From Streptomyces hyaluromycini (GTDB taxonomy: Bacteria; Actinomycetota; Actinomycetes; Streptomycetales; Streptomycetaceae), in the NCBI RefSeq assembly GCF_002217755.1, contig NZ_BCFL01000016.1, forward strand, positions 602,319 to 666,318: DNA of 64,000 bases, written 5' to 3'. The notes under the pieces were generated by a model, which was not told where the DNA came from, did not search any database, and saw only the letters and a program-made list of their open reading frames with translations. Position numbers and translations under genes: made by a program. Position 1 is the stretch's first letter, and each line of letters begins with the position of its first letter. This document shows, piece by piece, positions 18,693 through 26,696 of this stretch.

Positions 18693-19036
18693 GCGACGGG
18701 GGGCTGGGTCCAGGGCTCCACGTCGACCACGGCCGCGACCGGTATCGGTCCGTAAATGTGCGGGAACTCCTCCGCGCCCGGCTCCGGCGCCTCCCACTTC
18801 ACGGGGGCACCGACCCGTGCCGGGTCCACGACCAGGACCACCAGCTCGTCCGGGCCGTCGTAGGAGCCGTACAGGAAGGCCGCCACGCGCGGGAGCTGGT
18901 CGCGGGTGGAGCAGTGGATGAAGCCCTCCTCCTGGAGGGTGCGGCCGCGGGTGGACATCTCGTAGCCGCCCCGCGCGCGGGCCTCCTCCCACAGGGAGCG
19001 CTCGGTGATGTGCAGGATGTTCGGGAGTCCGGTCAT
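18689..19036 (-). CDS. DUF952-domain protein
   Basis: 115 residues covering the full DUF952 fold: ILHITERSLWEEARARGGYE, then GFIHCSTRDQLPRVAAFLY, and ELVVLVVDPARVGAPVKWE with FPHIYGPIPVAAV. The conserved IHCS and HIYG boxes are intact. DUF952 resembles a stand-alone glutathione-transferase-like or ADP-ribosyl-type fold with no proven activity. Likely cytoplasmic. Confidence 0.85.
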   Translation of the reverse strand: MTGLPNILHITERSLWEEARARGGYEMSTRGRTLQEEGFIHCSTRDQLPRVAAFLYGSYDGPDELVVLVVDPARVGAPVKWEAPEPGAEEFPHIYGPIPVAAVVDVEPWTQPPVA

Positions 19037-19045
19037 GCGGACACG

Positions 19046-19255
19046 CTACGGTCTCGGCCCGGCGGACTCGGGCGGCGGGGGCCTGGGCGGTGACGCCTCC
19101 TGCGGGCCCGGCGGGGCGGTGCGCTCGCCGCAGCGGGGGTTGCGGCAGGGACCGGGTCCCCAGACCGGAACCCAGGCTCCCAGGGTCTTGTGCCGCCGCA
19201 CCACGCGCTCGACGGCCTGTCCGCAGACCGGACAGACCTGGTCCTGGCTGTCCAT
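19046..19255 (-). CDS. Small zinc-ribbon protein
   Basis: 69 residues from ATG 19255 (MDSQDQVCPVCGQAVERVVR). Two knuckles, CPVCG and CRNPRCG, give a four-Cys zinc site. The middle has a conserved-looking RRHKTLGAWVPVWGPGPC. The tail is Pro/Ser-rich and probably disordered. It starts nine bases past the DUF952 gene on the same strand in reverse order (zinc ribbon first). Function unknown; nucleic-acid or protein binding is typical for such ribbons. Confidence 0.65.
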   Translation of the reverse strand: MDSQDQVCPVCGQAVERVVRRHKTLGAWVPVWGPGPCRNPRCGERTAPPGPQEASPPRPPPPESAGPRP

Positions 19256-19310
19256 GCCCCCAGCGTAGGCCGGGCCCGGCGGTCGCGCCCGCCGCCGGAC
19301 GGGAATCGGC

Positions 19311-19343
19311 GGGCCCCGCACACCGTGGGGATGTGCGGGACCC
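19311..19343 (-). terminator. Terminator of the encapsulin operon
   Basis: GGGCCCCGCACA (19311-19322) pairs with TGTGCGGGACCC (19332-19343) with one mismatch and a nine-base loop. It begins about 70 bases past the stop of the polyprenyl synthase and before the zinc-ribbon gene. Confidence 0.6.
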
Positions 19344-19411
19344 ATCGGGCCGGAGCCCCCGGAGAACCGTGCGGGGTCAGGAGCCGCGCGGTCCCGGGGA
19401 CTCCGGGGTCC

Positions 19412-20629
19412 TCACCGGCTGCGCCGGGTCACGAACTCGGCGAGCGCGAGCAGTCCGCCGGCCTCCTCCGGATCGGGCACGGCACGGGTGAGCTCCTGCA
19501 TCGCCCGTGCCATCCGGTCGGCCGCCTCGGACTGCGCCCAGTCACGTCCGCCCGCCCTCTCCACTGCCAGTGCGGTACGCGCGATCTCGTCGGCGTCGGC
19601 CCGCACATGCGGTATGGCGTACAGCTCGGCGAGTTCGGCGGCGGCCGGGGTGCCGGAGGTGAGGGCCGCGACGACCGGCAGGGACTTCTTGCGGGCGGCC
19701 AGGTCCGCGCCGGCCGGCTTGCCGGTGCGCCGTGGATCACCCCATATCCCGATGACGTCGTCGATCAGCTGGAAGGCCAGCCCGGCCTGGCGGCCGAAGC
19801 CGTCGAGCGCCGCCACCTCCGCCGCTCCCGCCCCCGCGTACAGCGCGCCCAGCGCGCAGGCGCAGCCGAGCAGCGCGCCGGTCTTGGCCTCGGCCATGGC
19901 GAGCACCTCGTCGAGGGTGACCTCGTCGGGCGCCCGGTCCTCCATGGCCGTGTCCGTGTGCTGTCCCGCGCACAGTTCGAGGACGCAGTCCGCGAGCCGG
20001 GCGGCGGCCGTCCCGGACGCCGGGTGGGGGTCCTCGGCGAGCAGCCTGAGGGCCAGCGCCTGGAGGGCGTCCCCGGCGAGGATCGCGTCGGCGTCGCCGA
20101 ACACGGTCCATGCGGTGGGCCGGTGCCTGCGGGAGGTGTCCCGGTCCATGACGTCGTCGTGCAGCAGGGTGAAGTTGTGCACCAGCTCCACGGCGGCCGC
20201 GGCCCGTACGGCGGCCGCGCGGGCCGCCGGTCCGCCGAGCGCGTCGGCGGCGGCGAGGACCAGCGCGGGCCTGATGGCCTTGCCCGCGTTGCCGTCCGCC
20301 GGGGTGCCGTCCGCGTGCTCCCAGCCGAAGTGGTAGCGCGCGATCCGCCCCATCGAAGCGGGCAACGAGGCCACGGCGGTGCGCAGTTCGGGGTCGACGG
20401 ACGCCCGGACCCGCTCCAGGATCGCCGTCGCCTCGGACCCGTCGAGCGGCTCCGACCTCCCCGGCGGCAACTGCGTGGCACGCTGCTGCCGTTCCGTCAC
20501 GAACTCGGCCATGACCTCCCCCTCGCGGAGTGCGCGTACCGTGGCGTGTTCGCCCCGGCTCGGCACGTACCCCGAGGGTGTACCCGCCCCGGAGGGCGGG
20601 GACACGGCCACCAAGTGCGGAAACGTCAC
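19412..20629 (-). CDS. Polyprenyl diphosphate synthase, candidate encapsulin cargo
   Basis: 405 residues from GTG 20629, which overlaps the shell-gene stop as GTGA; ATG 20512 (366 residues) is an alternative. The trans-isoprenyl synthase fold is complete: first Asp motif [10 protein letters not shown] (Asp 158-162), then second Asp motif [14 protein letters not shown] and AARKKSLPV. The usual GGKR box is replaced by GNAGKAIRP. Residues 1-60 are Gly/Pro/Ser-rich and look disordered, as expected of the N-terminal targeting segments of Family 2 encapsulin cargo. Product chain length cannot be deduced. Translational coupling to the shell gene argues strongly that it is packaged cargo. Confidence 0.88.
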   Translation of the reverse strand: MTFPHLVAVSPPSGAGTPSGYVPSRGEHATVRALREGEVMAEFVTERQQRATQLPPGRSEPLDGSEATAILERVRASVDPELRTAVASLPASMGRIARYHFGWEHADGTPADGNAGKAIRPALVLAAADALGGPAARAAAVRAAAAVELVHNFTLLHDDVMDRDTSRRHRPTAWTVFGDADAILAGDALQALALRLLAEDPHPASGTAAARLADCVLELCAGQHTDTAMEDRAPDEVTLDEVLAMAEAKTGALLGCACALGALYAGAGAAEVAALDGFGRQAGLAFQLIDDVIGIWGDPRRTGKPAGADLAARKKSLPVVAALTSGTPAAAELAELYAIPHVRADADEIARTALAVERAGGRDWAQSEAADRMARAMQELTRAVPDPEEAGGLLALAEFVTRRSR

Positions 20630-22032
20630 CTCCAGCGGCCGATCTCGACGTTCTCCAGCACACCGAGGGCGTCCGGGACCAGAACGGCGGCCGAGTAGTA
20701 GGCCGTGACCAGGTAACTGATGATCGCCTGCTCGTTGATGCCCATGAAGCGGACCGAGAGGCTCGGCTCGATCTCGTCGGGGATCCCGGACTGCCGGAGT
20801 CCGATGACGCCCTGGTCGTTCTCGCCGATACGCATGGCGATGATCGAGGTGGTCCGGGCCTCGGTGACCGGGATCTTGTTGCAGGGGTAGATCGGGACGC
20901 CGCGCCAGGTCGGGATGCGGTTGCCGCCGATCTCGACCGTCTCCGGGACCAGTCCGCGCTTGTTGAGCTCACGGCCGAAGGCGGCGATCGCGCGCGGGTG
21001 GGCGAGGAAGAACTTGGTGCCGCGCCGCCGGCTGAGCAGCTCGTCCATGTCGTCCGGGCTGGGCACGCCGTCGTGCGGCTGCAGCCGCTGGTCGTACTGG
21101 CAGTTGCTGAGCAGGCCGAACTCCCGGTTGTTGATGAGCTCGTGCTCCTGGCGCTCCTTCAACGCCTCGACGGTGAGCCGCAGCTGGTGCTCGGTCTGGT
21201 TCATCGGCTGGTTGTAGAGGTCGGCCACGCGGGTGTGGATACGCAGCACGGTCTGGGCGATGCTCAGCTCGTACTCACGCGGCCGGGCCTCGTAGTCGAC
21301 GAAGGTGTGCGGGATGTCGGGCTCGCCGCTGTGGCCGGCCGCGAGGGCGACCTCCTTCTCGCCGTACTTGTTGGTGCGCTGTTCGGGGATCGCGCGCAGC
21401 TGCTGAAGGTGCTCGCGCAGTGAGTCGGCGCGCTCGGCGACCTGCTCGAAGTCCTGCCGGGACAGGGTCAGCACGGTGCAGGCCGTGTCCGCGCGGGCGG
21501 TGTACTCCCAGATGGCGTCCGGGTCGAGCAGGCCCTGCTCGCCGAAGTAAGCGCCGTCGGCGAGGACACCGAGCACCGCGTCGTCGCCGTAGGGGCCGGT
21601 GCCGATCTTCTCGACGCGGCCGTGGGCGAGCAGGTGGACCTCGTCCGCCCCGTTGCCGAACGAGGCGATGACCTCGCCCGGGGCGAAGTCGCGCTGCCGG
21701 CAGCGCTGGGCCAGCTCGGCCAGCACCTCCTCGTCCTCGTACGAGCGCAGCACGGGCAGCTCGCCCAGCTCCGCGGGGATGACCTCGACGCGGTCGCCGG
21801 TCTTCAGGAAGGTGATACGGCCGTCGCCGACCGTGTAGGTGAGCCGTCGGTTCACCCGGTACGTGCCGCCCTGGACGTCGACCCAGGGCAGTGTCCGCAG
21901 CAGCCAGCGGGAGCTGATCTCCTGCATCTGTGGCGCGGACTTGGTCGTGGTGGCCAGGTTCCGCGCTGCCGCCGTGTCCAGAGACTGCTGCGGCTTGCCC
22001 TGATCCGTGCGGACCTCTTCGCCTACCGACAT
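20626..22032 (-). CDS. Family 2B encapsulin shell protein with cyclic-nucleotide-binding domain (EshA/EshB type)
   Basis: 468 residues from ATG 22032, preceded by GGGAGGG; longer in-frame starts exist. Residues about 95-215 are a CRP-type cyclic-nucleotide domain with the phosphate-binding cassette [20 protein letters not shown], in which FGE and the Arg are kept. The rest is an HK97-fold shell protein: an N-terminal arm ([20 protein letters not shown]), then [40 protein letters not shown] and [20 protein letters not shown]. This is the EshA-like family now recognised as Family 2B encapsulins. It would self-assemble into an icosahedral compartment. Its partner gene is the prenyl synthase. Confidence 0.93.
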   Translation of the reverse strand: MSVGEEVRTDQGKPQQSLDTAAARNLATTTKSAPQMQEISSRWLLRTLPWVDVQGGTYRVNRRLTYTVGDGRITFLKTGDRVEVIPAELGELPVLRSYEDEEVLAELAQRCRQRDFAPGEVIASFGNGADEVHLLAHGRVEKIGTGPYGDDAVLGVLADGAYFGEQGLLDPDAIWEYTARADTACTVLTLSRQDFEQVAERADSLREHLQQLRAIPEQRTNKYGEKEVALAAGHSGEPDIPHTFVDYEARPREYELSIAQTVLRIHTRVADLYNQPMNQTEHQLRLTVEALKERQEHELINNREFGLLSNCQYDQRLQPHDGVPSPDDMDELLSRRRGTKFFLAHPRAIAAFGRELNKRGLVPETVEIGGNRIPTWRGVPIYPCNKIPVTEARTTSIIAMRIGENDQGVIGLRQSGIPDEIEPSLSVRFMGINEQAIISYLVTAYYSAAVLVPDALGVLENVEIGRWR

Positions 22033-22368
22033 AAGGAAATGCCCTCCCATACCTGCGCGGGCGCCGAACTGCCCACGCATCGGTCTCACGGGTCACCCTT
22101 TCATCACGGAGCGTGCTGGGACCATTACCCGAAAGAGCGGGAATGGATCATCGGACTACTGGGCATGCCGACACATCCCGCCATCCGCCGCCCCTCGATA
22201 TGACGACTTGTCCTGATCTACTCGCACGAGATCCGAACGCGTTCGAACAAGGCTGGCCCGGAAAGCCCGACTTCTGTAGAAAGCCCAGAAGATTTGGAAG
22301 ATCCGGATAGCTCAGACAGTGCAGACAGCTCGGACAGTGCAGGCAGTTCAGATGCGAAGGAGGCGGTC
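22033..22368. other. Divergent intergenic region with short degenerate tandem repeats
   Basis: 336 bp between the encapsulin gene and the amidase. Position 22311-22352 repeats short units related to GACAGTGCAGACAGCTCG. No gene is supported: a TTG-initiated extension of the amidase through this stretch would encode a Ser/Asp run. Promoters for both flanking genes must lie here, but I cannot place them. Confidence 0.5.
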
Positions 22369-22959
22369 ATGGCCCCACCCATGTCCGCGGGCACTTTCCT
22401 CGACGTGTTGCGGGACGAGGGCGTCACGGTCGTCGAGGTCGGCGACTGGAGAGAACACAACCGGAACCACAAGGGCCCCTGGGGGCCCGTCCACGGCGTG
22501 ATGATCCACCACACGGTGACCCACGGCGCCGAGCGCACGGTCCGGATCTGCTACGACGGCCGCCCCGACCTCCCCGGACCGCTGTGCCACGGCGTCGTCA
22601 CCAAGGACGGCACGGTCCACCTCGTCGGCTACGGCCGCGCCAACCACGCGGGCCCGGGCGACGACGACGTGCTGCGCGCGGTGATCGCCGAGAAGGCCCT
22701 GCCCCCCGACAACGAGGCGAACACCGACGGCAACCGGCACTTCTACGGCTTCGAGTGCGAGAACCTGGGCGACGGCGAGGACCCCTGGCCCGAGGCCCAG
22801 CTGGAGGCGATCGAGAAGGTGGCCGCGGCGGTGTGCCGGCAGCACGGCTGGTCGGAGCGGTCGGTGATCGGGCACCTGGAGTGGCAGCCGGGAAAGGCGG
22901 ACCCGCGCGGCTTCTCGATGGCCTGGCTGCGCGAGCGCGTCCGGGACCGGCTGAAGTGA
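22369..22959 (+). CDS. N-acetylmuramoyl-L-alanine amidase fold (PGRP / amidase_2)
   Basis: 196 residues from ATG 22369, with AAGGAGG immediately upstream. The zinc site of the family is visible: VMIHHTVTHG (first His), NHAGPGDDD, and GHLEWQPGKADPRGF near the end, with His and Asp ligands and the catalytic Lys region. It would cleave the bond between muramic acid and the stem peptide. There is no signal peptide or membrane segment, so it is either released by lysis, exported non-classically, or acts on imported muropeptides; the fold is also typical of phage endolysins. Acidic overall. Confidence 0.85.
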   Translation: MAPPMSAGTFLDVLRDEGVTVVEVGDWREHNRNHKGPWGPVHGVMIHHTVTHGAERTVRICYDGRPDLPGPLCHGVVTKDGTVHLVGYGRANHAGPGDDDVLRAVIAEKALPPDNEANTDGNRHFYGFECENLGDGEDPWPEAQLEAIEKVAAAVCRQHGWSERSVIGHLEWQPGKADPRGFSMAWLRERVRDRLK

Positions 22960-22992
22960 GCCCGTGCGACCGCCCCGGGCGACAATGACGAC

Positions 22993-23874
22993 GTGACCAG
23001 CGCCGACATACTCACCCCCCGGCTCCCCTCCCCGCTCCAGGAGGTGACCGACGACCGGTTCGCCCGGCACGGCGTCCGTCTCCTGCTCAAGCGGGACGAC
23101 CTGATCCACCCGGAGCTGATCGGCAACAAGTGGCGGAAGCTGGTCCCCAACATCGAGGCGGCGGCCGGCCGTCCGCTCGTCACCTTCGGCGGGGCGTACT
23201 CCAACCACCTGCGCGCCACGGCCGCCGCCGGCCGCCTCCTCGGCTTCCCCACGGTGGGCGTGGTGCGGGGCGACGAACTGGCCGGCCGGCCGCTGAATCC
23301 CGCACTGGCGCGGTGTGCGGCCGACGGGATGCGGCTGCACTTCGTCGACAGGCCGACCTACCGGCGCAAGGCCGAGCCGGACGTGCTGGCCGGTCTGCTG
23401 CGGGCGGTGGCGGCCGAGGGCGCGTACGTGGTGCCGGAGGGCGGCAGCAACGCGGCCGCGGTACGCGGCTGCGTTGCCCTCGGCGCGGAGCTGCGGGGGC
23501 GGGCCGACGTGGTGGCGATCGCCTGCGGGACCGGGGGCACCCTGGCCGGTCTGGCGGCCGGACTGGGGGCGGGGCAGCGGGCGTTGGGGGTGCCGGTGCT
23601 GCGGGGCGGGTTCCTGGCGGGGGAGATACGGCGGTTGCAGGAGGAGGCGTTCGGGGGGCGGCGCGGACGGTGGTCGCTCGACGAGCGGTTCCACTTCGGC
23701 GGGTACGGGCGTACGGCACCGGAACTCGACGCCTTCGCGGAGGACTTCGAGGAGCGGCACGGGGTGCGGGTGGAGCGGCTGTATGTCGCCAAGTTGCTGT
23801 ACGGGCTGGTCGAGCTGGCCCGGGAGGGCGGCCTGGGGCGGGGCGTGGACGTGGTGGCGGTGCTGACGGCCTGA
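22993..23874 (+). CDS. PLP-dependent ACC deaminase / D-cysteine desulfhydrase family enzyme
   Basis: 293 residues, GTG start 34 bases after the amidase. The PLP-binding Lys is in LIGNKWRKLVPNIEAA (about residue 50). Other family boxes: TFGGAYSNHLRATAAAGRLL, VPEGGSNAAAVRGC, and the phosphate loop ACGTGGTLAGLAAGL. The family contains D-cysteine desulfhydrase, 1-aminocyclopropane-1-carboxylate deaminase and L-cysteate lyase, and sequence alone does not separate them. Cytoplasmic. Confidence 0.85.
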   Translation: MTSADILTPRLPSPLQEVTDDRFARHGVRLLLKRDDLIHPELIGNKWRKLVPNIEAAAGRPLVTFGGAYSNHLRATAAAGRLLGFPTVGVVRGDELAGRPLNPALARCAADGMRLHFVDRPTYRRKAEPDVLAGLLRAVAAEGAYVVPEGGSNAAAVRGCVALGAELRGRADVVAIACGTGGTLAGLAAGLGAGQRALGVPVLRGGFLAGEIRRLQEEAFGGRRGRWSLDERFHFGGYGRTAPELDAFAEDFEERHGVRVERLYVAKLLYGLVELAREGGLGRGVDVVAVLTA

Positions 23875-23985
23875 TCAGTGGGCGGACCTGGACGTGCGGA
23901 GTTTCCGGAGCTTCTGGGCCTGGCGCTTCCTGTTCAGGCTGATGAGGAACCGCTGCGCGTGCGCGTCGGTGTCAGTGTCGGTCAT
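23875..23985 (-). CDS. Candidate 36-residue basic small protein
   Basis: Open frame from ATG 23985 preceded by a GGGGGGAT ribosome-binding site; translation begins MTDTDTDAHAQRFLISLNRK and ends in a Lys/Arg-rich helix with RSAH. It abuts the stop of the PLP gene on the other strand and precedes nothing on its own strand for over 4 kb. Codon third positions are GC-biased. The acidic-to-basic amphipathic layout is compatible with a real peptide, but no homology can be checked here. Confidence 0.4.
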   Translation of the reverse strand: MTDTDTDAHAQRFLISLNRKRQAQKLRKLRTSRSAH

Positions 23986-24091
23986 CGATCCCCCCGGGCC
24001 ACCCTGTCCCCACGTTTCGGCCGCGTCGCTCCAATGATCCCCCGCCGGACCGGCGGCAGGGGGTGAATGCGCCGACTCGGAACGCGCCGGC

Positions 24092-25687
24092 TCACCCGGC
24101 CTCCCGGTATGCGGCGGCCTCCTCCAGGTCCAGCCGGCGCAGCAGGGTGCGCAGCATCTCGTCGTCGATGTAGCGGTGGTCGCGGAGCCGGACGAAGACC
24201 GTGCGTTCGGCGCTGATCATCTCGCGGGAGAGGCGGCGGTAGGTGTCGTCGACCGACTCGCCGGTGACGGGGTTGGTCTGGCCCAGGCGTTCCCAGACGG
24301 CGTTGCGGCGGCGCTCCAGGACCGAGCGGAGGCGGTCGGCGAGCGGTGGCGGGAGTTCGTTGCGGTCGTCGGTGAGGAGTTCGTCGAGGCGGGCCTCGGC
24401 CGAACGGGAGGCCTGGGCCTGGGCGTTGGCCTCGGCGAGGGTCTCGGCCTGCGGGTCGCGGCCGGGGAAGCTCAGGCGGCGGATCAGCGGGGGCAGGGTC
24501 AGTCCCTGTACGACCAGCGTGCCGATCACGGTGGTGAAGGTCAGGAACAGGATCAGGTTGCGGTGCGGGAAGGCGCCGCCGCCGTGCACGGTGACCGGGA
24601 TCGAGAAGGCGATGGCCAGGGAGACCACCCCGCGCATCCCGGCCCAGGAGGTCACCATCGCACCCCTCCAGGTGGGGTTCGGCTCGCGCTCCCGGATCCG
24701 CGCGGACAGGATCCGGGGCACGAAGGTCCCCGGGTACACCCAGGCGAACCGGGCCGCGACCACCACCAGGAAGACGACCACCGCGTACCAGGCGGCCTGC
24801 ACGCCCGCGTACTGCCCGAGTCCCCTGAGCACGATCGGCAGTTGCAGGCCGATCAGGGCGAAGACCGCCGACTCCAGGATGAAGGCGACCATCTTCCACA
24901 CCGCTTCCTCCTGGAGCCGGGTGGCGAAGTCGACCTCCCACGCGCGGTGGCCGAGATAGAGCGCGACGACCACGACGGCGAGGACTCCGGAGGCGTGGAA
25001 CTGCTCGGCGACGCCGTAGGCGACGAAGGGGATCAGCAGGGAGAGGGTGTTCTGGAGGAGCGGCTCCTTGAGGTGGGTGCGCAGCCAGTGCAGCGGCGCC
25101 ATCAGGATCAGGCCGACGCCCACCCCGCCCACCGCCGCGAGCAGGAACTCCTCGATGCCGCCGATCCAGGTGGCGCCCGCGCCGACGGCCGCCGCCAGGG
25201 CGACCTTGTAGGCGGTGATCGCGGTGGCGTCGTTCAGCAGCGACTCGCCCTGGAGGATCGTCGTGATCCGGGACGGCAGGCCCACCCGTCGCGCGACCGC
25301 CGTCGCCGCCACCGCGTCCGGCGGGGCCACCACCGCGCCCAGCACCAGGGCGGCCGGCAGCGGCATGCCCGGGACGAGCAGGTAGACCGCCCAGCCGACC
25401 ACGAAGGTCGCGAAGAGCACGTATCCGACCGAGAGCAGCGCGACCGGCCGCATCTGGGCACGCAGGTCGAGATAGGAACTGTCGGACGCCGAGGTGTAGA
25501 GGAGCGGCGGCAGCAGCAGCGGCAGGACGACCTCGGGGTCGAGGGTGTAGTCCGGGATGCCGGGGATGTACGACACCACCAGCCCGACGGCCACCAGGAG
25601 CAGGGGCGCCGGCACCGGAGTGCGCCGGGCCGCCGCCGCGATCGCGGCGCTCCCCGCCACCAGCAACAGCAGTGGCATCACGTCCAT
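24092..25687 (-). CDS. Na+/H+ antiporter, CPA1 (NhaP/NHE) family
   Basis: 531 residues from ATG 25687 (MDVMPLLLLV). About twelve membrane spans cover residues 1-400. The ion-binding region is QGESLLNDATAITAYKVALA (about 145-165), and a second conserved box is SWAGMRGVVSLAIAFSIPVT. A cytoplasmic tail of about 110 residues, rich in Ala, Glu and Arg, is likely helical (AEANAQAQASRSAEARLDEL). It exchanges cytoplasmic Na+ or K+ for protons. Its neighbour is the sigH osmotic-stress operon, a sensible location but not evidence of co-regulation. Confidence 0.92.
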   Translation of the reverse strand: MDVMPLLLLVAGSAAIAAAARRTPVPAPLLLVAVGLVVSYIPGIPDYTLDPEVVLPLLLPPLLYTSASDSSYLDLRAQMRPVALLSVGYVLFATFVVGWAVYLLVPGMPLPAALVLGAVVAPPDAVAATAVARRVGLPSRITTILQGESLLNDATAITAYKVALAAAVGAGATWIGGIEEFLLAAVGGVGVGLILMAPLHWLRTHLKEPLLQNTLSLLIPFVAYGVAEQFHASGVLAVVVVALYLGHRAWEVDFATRLQEEAVWKMVAFILESAVFALIGLQLPIVLRGLGQYAGVQAAWYAVVVFLVVVAARFAWVYPGTFVPRILSARIREREPNPTWRGAMVTSWAGMRGVVSLAIAFSIPVTVHGGGAFPHRNLILFLTFTTVIGTLVVQGLTLPPLIRRLSFPGRDPQAETLAEANAQAQASRSAEARLDELLTDDRNELPPPLADRLRSVLERRRNAVWERLGQTNPVTGESVDDTYRRLSREMISAERTVFVRLRDHRYIDDEMLRTLLRRLDLEEAAAYREAG

Positions 25688-25748
25688 GATCCTCGCCCGC
25701 CCTCGTTTTTCGCGCGGCCACCCGCACACCCGTCGTAATCTGGCAATC

Positions 25749-26009
25749 ATGAAACAGTGCACGCACCGCGAGGCGCTGCCGCACCCGGAACCCGACCCGC
25801 TGAACGAGACGTGCCCGGAGTGTCTCGCCAAGGGGTGGCACCCGGTACAGCTGCGGCTCTGTCTGACCTGTGGCCACGTCGCCTGCTGCGACTCGTCGCC
25901 GGGAAGACATGCGACAGGCCACCACGAGACGTCCGGCCACCCCATAATGCGGACGTTCGAGCCCGGCGAGGACTGGCGCTGGTGCTTTGTCGACCACGTG
26001 CTCGTGTGA
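25749..26009 (+). CDS. UBP-type zinc-finger protein
   Basis: 86 residues: CTHREALPHPEP, then NETCPECLAKG, LRLCLTCGHVACCDSS, and GRHATGHHETSGHPIMRTFE. This is the full Cys/His set of the ZnF-UBP fold, followed by DWRWCFVDHVLV. In eukaryotes the fold reads the free C-terminus of ubiquitin; actinobacteria have stand-alone copies of unknown role. It lies upstream of prsH-sigH in the same direction, with a small hairpin between. A link with the sigma-H regulatory circuit is suggested by conserved neighbourhood only. Confidence 0.85.
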   Translation: MKQCTHREALPHPEPDPLNETCPECLAKGWHPVQLRLCLTCGHVACCDSSPGRHATGHHETSGHPIMRTFEPGEDWRWCFVDHVLV

Positions 26010-26060
26010 CACTGCACTACGGCCGCTGAAGACGACAGCGCCGACGGTTCGACGGTTCGA

Positions 26061-26083
26061 CGCCGGGGTACGTCAACCCGGCG
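26061..26083 (+). terminator. Weak hairpin between the zinc-finger gene and prsH
   Basis: CGCCGGG (26061-26067) pairs with CCCGGCG (26077-26083) around a nine-base loop, about 50 bases past the zinc-finger stop. Short stem and no U-tract, so termination may be partial. Confidence 0.35.
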
Positions 26084-26139
26084 CGCGCTCTTCCCAATTG
26101 GGCAAGGCAGACCCCTAGACACGGAGCGTATCCACAGGT

Positions 26140-26152
26140 TTACTGTGAGTGA
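26140..26152. promoter_or_regulatory. BldD-type box upstream of prsH-sigH
   Basis: TTAC-TGTGA-GTGA fits the published BldD consensus TNAC-N5-GTNA exactly. It lies about 130 bp before the prsH start. BldD, the c-di-GMP-controlled master repressor of development, is known to repress a sigH promoter in S. coelicolor, so a true site is likely; binding is not shown here. Confidence 0.6.
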
Positions 26153-26282
26153 CGTCCAGGGGGTTGGGGTCCCGGGGACAGAAAAGTTCGGAGCGCGGTA
26201 GCGTCACCGCTGAACCACGTAGTGCGTTACCCCGAGGGGCGACCCTCGGCCCCGAAAAGCTTGTACCACCATGGAGGTGAGG

Positions 26283-26696
26283 GTGTCCCAGATCGCAGGC
26301 GAGCCCGCGACCCAGGACTTCGTGGAAGTCCGGCTGCCGGCTGCGGGTGCCTACCTGTCGGTGCTGCGCACGGCCACGGCCGGTCTCGCCGCCCGCTTGG
26401 ACTTCACCCTGGACGAAATCGAGGATCTGCGCATCGCGGTCGACGAGGCCTGCGCGATCCTGCTCCAGCAGGCCGTTCCCGGCTCGGTGCTCAGCTGTGT
26501 CTTCCGCCTCGTCGACGACTCGCTGGAGGTCACGGTCTCCGCCCCGACCACGGACGGCCACGCCCCCTCGCGCGACACTTTCGCCTGGACCGTGCTCTCG
26601 GCCCTGGCGGGCAAGGTCTCGTCGGCCGTCGACGAGGACAAGACCGTGTCGATCAGCCTCTACAAACAGCGCGGCGCGGGACCCGGGCCGGCGTGA
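26283..26696 (+). CDS. prsH: Anti-sigma factor PrsH (UshX), RsbW-like
   Basis: 137 residues from GTG 26283. I prefer this over ATG 26271 because the ATG-proximal bases GGAGG (26273-26277) then serve as ribosome-binding site. It is a GHKL/HATPase-fold protein: N-box LRIAVDEACAILLQQA, and a C-terminal SSAVDEDKTVSISLYKQ strand. It binds and silences sigma-H. In S. coelicolor the orthologue holds sigma-H and may itself be released by an anti-anti-sigma factor. Its stop overlaps the sigH GTG (GTGA), coupling inhibitor and sigma factor. Confidence 0.92.
   Translation: MSQIAGEPATQDFVEVRLPAAGAYLSVLRTATAGLAARLDFTLDEIEDLRIAVDEACAILLQQAVPGSVLSCVFRLVDDSLEVTVSAPTTDGHAPSRDTFAWTVLSALAGKVSSAVDEDKTVSISLYKQRGAGPGPA

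Noticed and set aside
26271..26282. ATG 26271 as the prsH start
   Set aside because: The bases following it form the GGAGG ribosome site for GTG 26283, and starting there gives the 137-residue product expected of the family.
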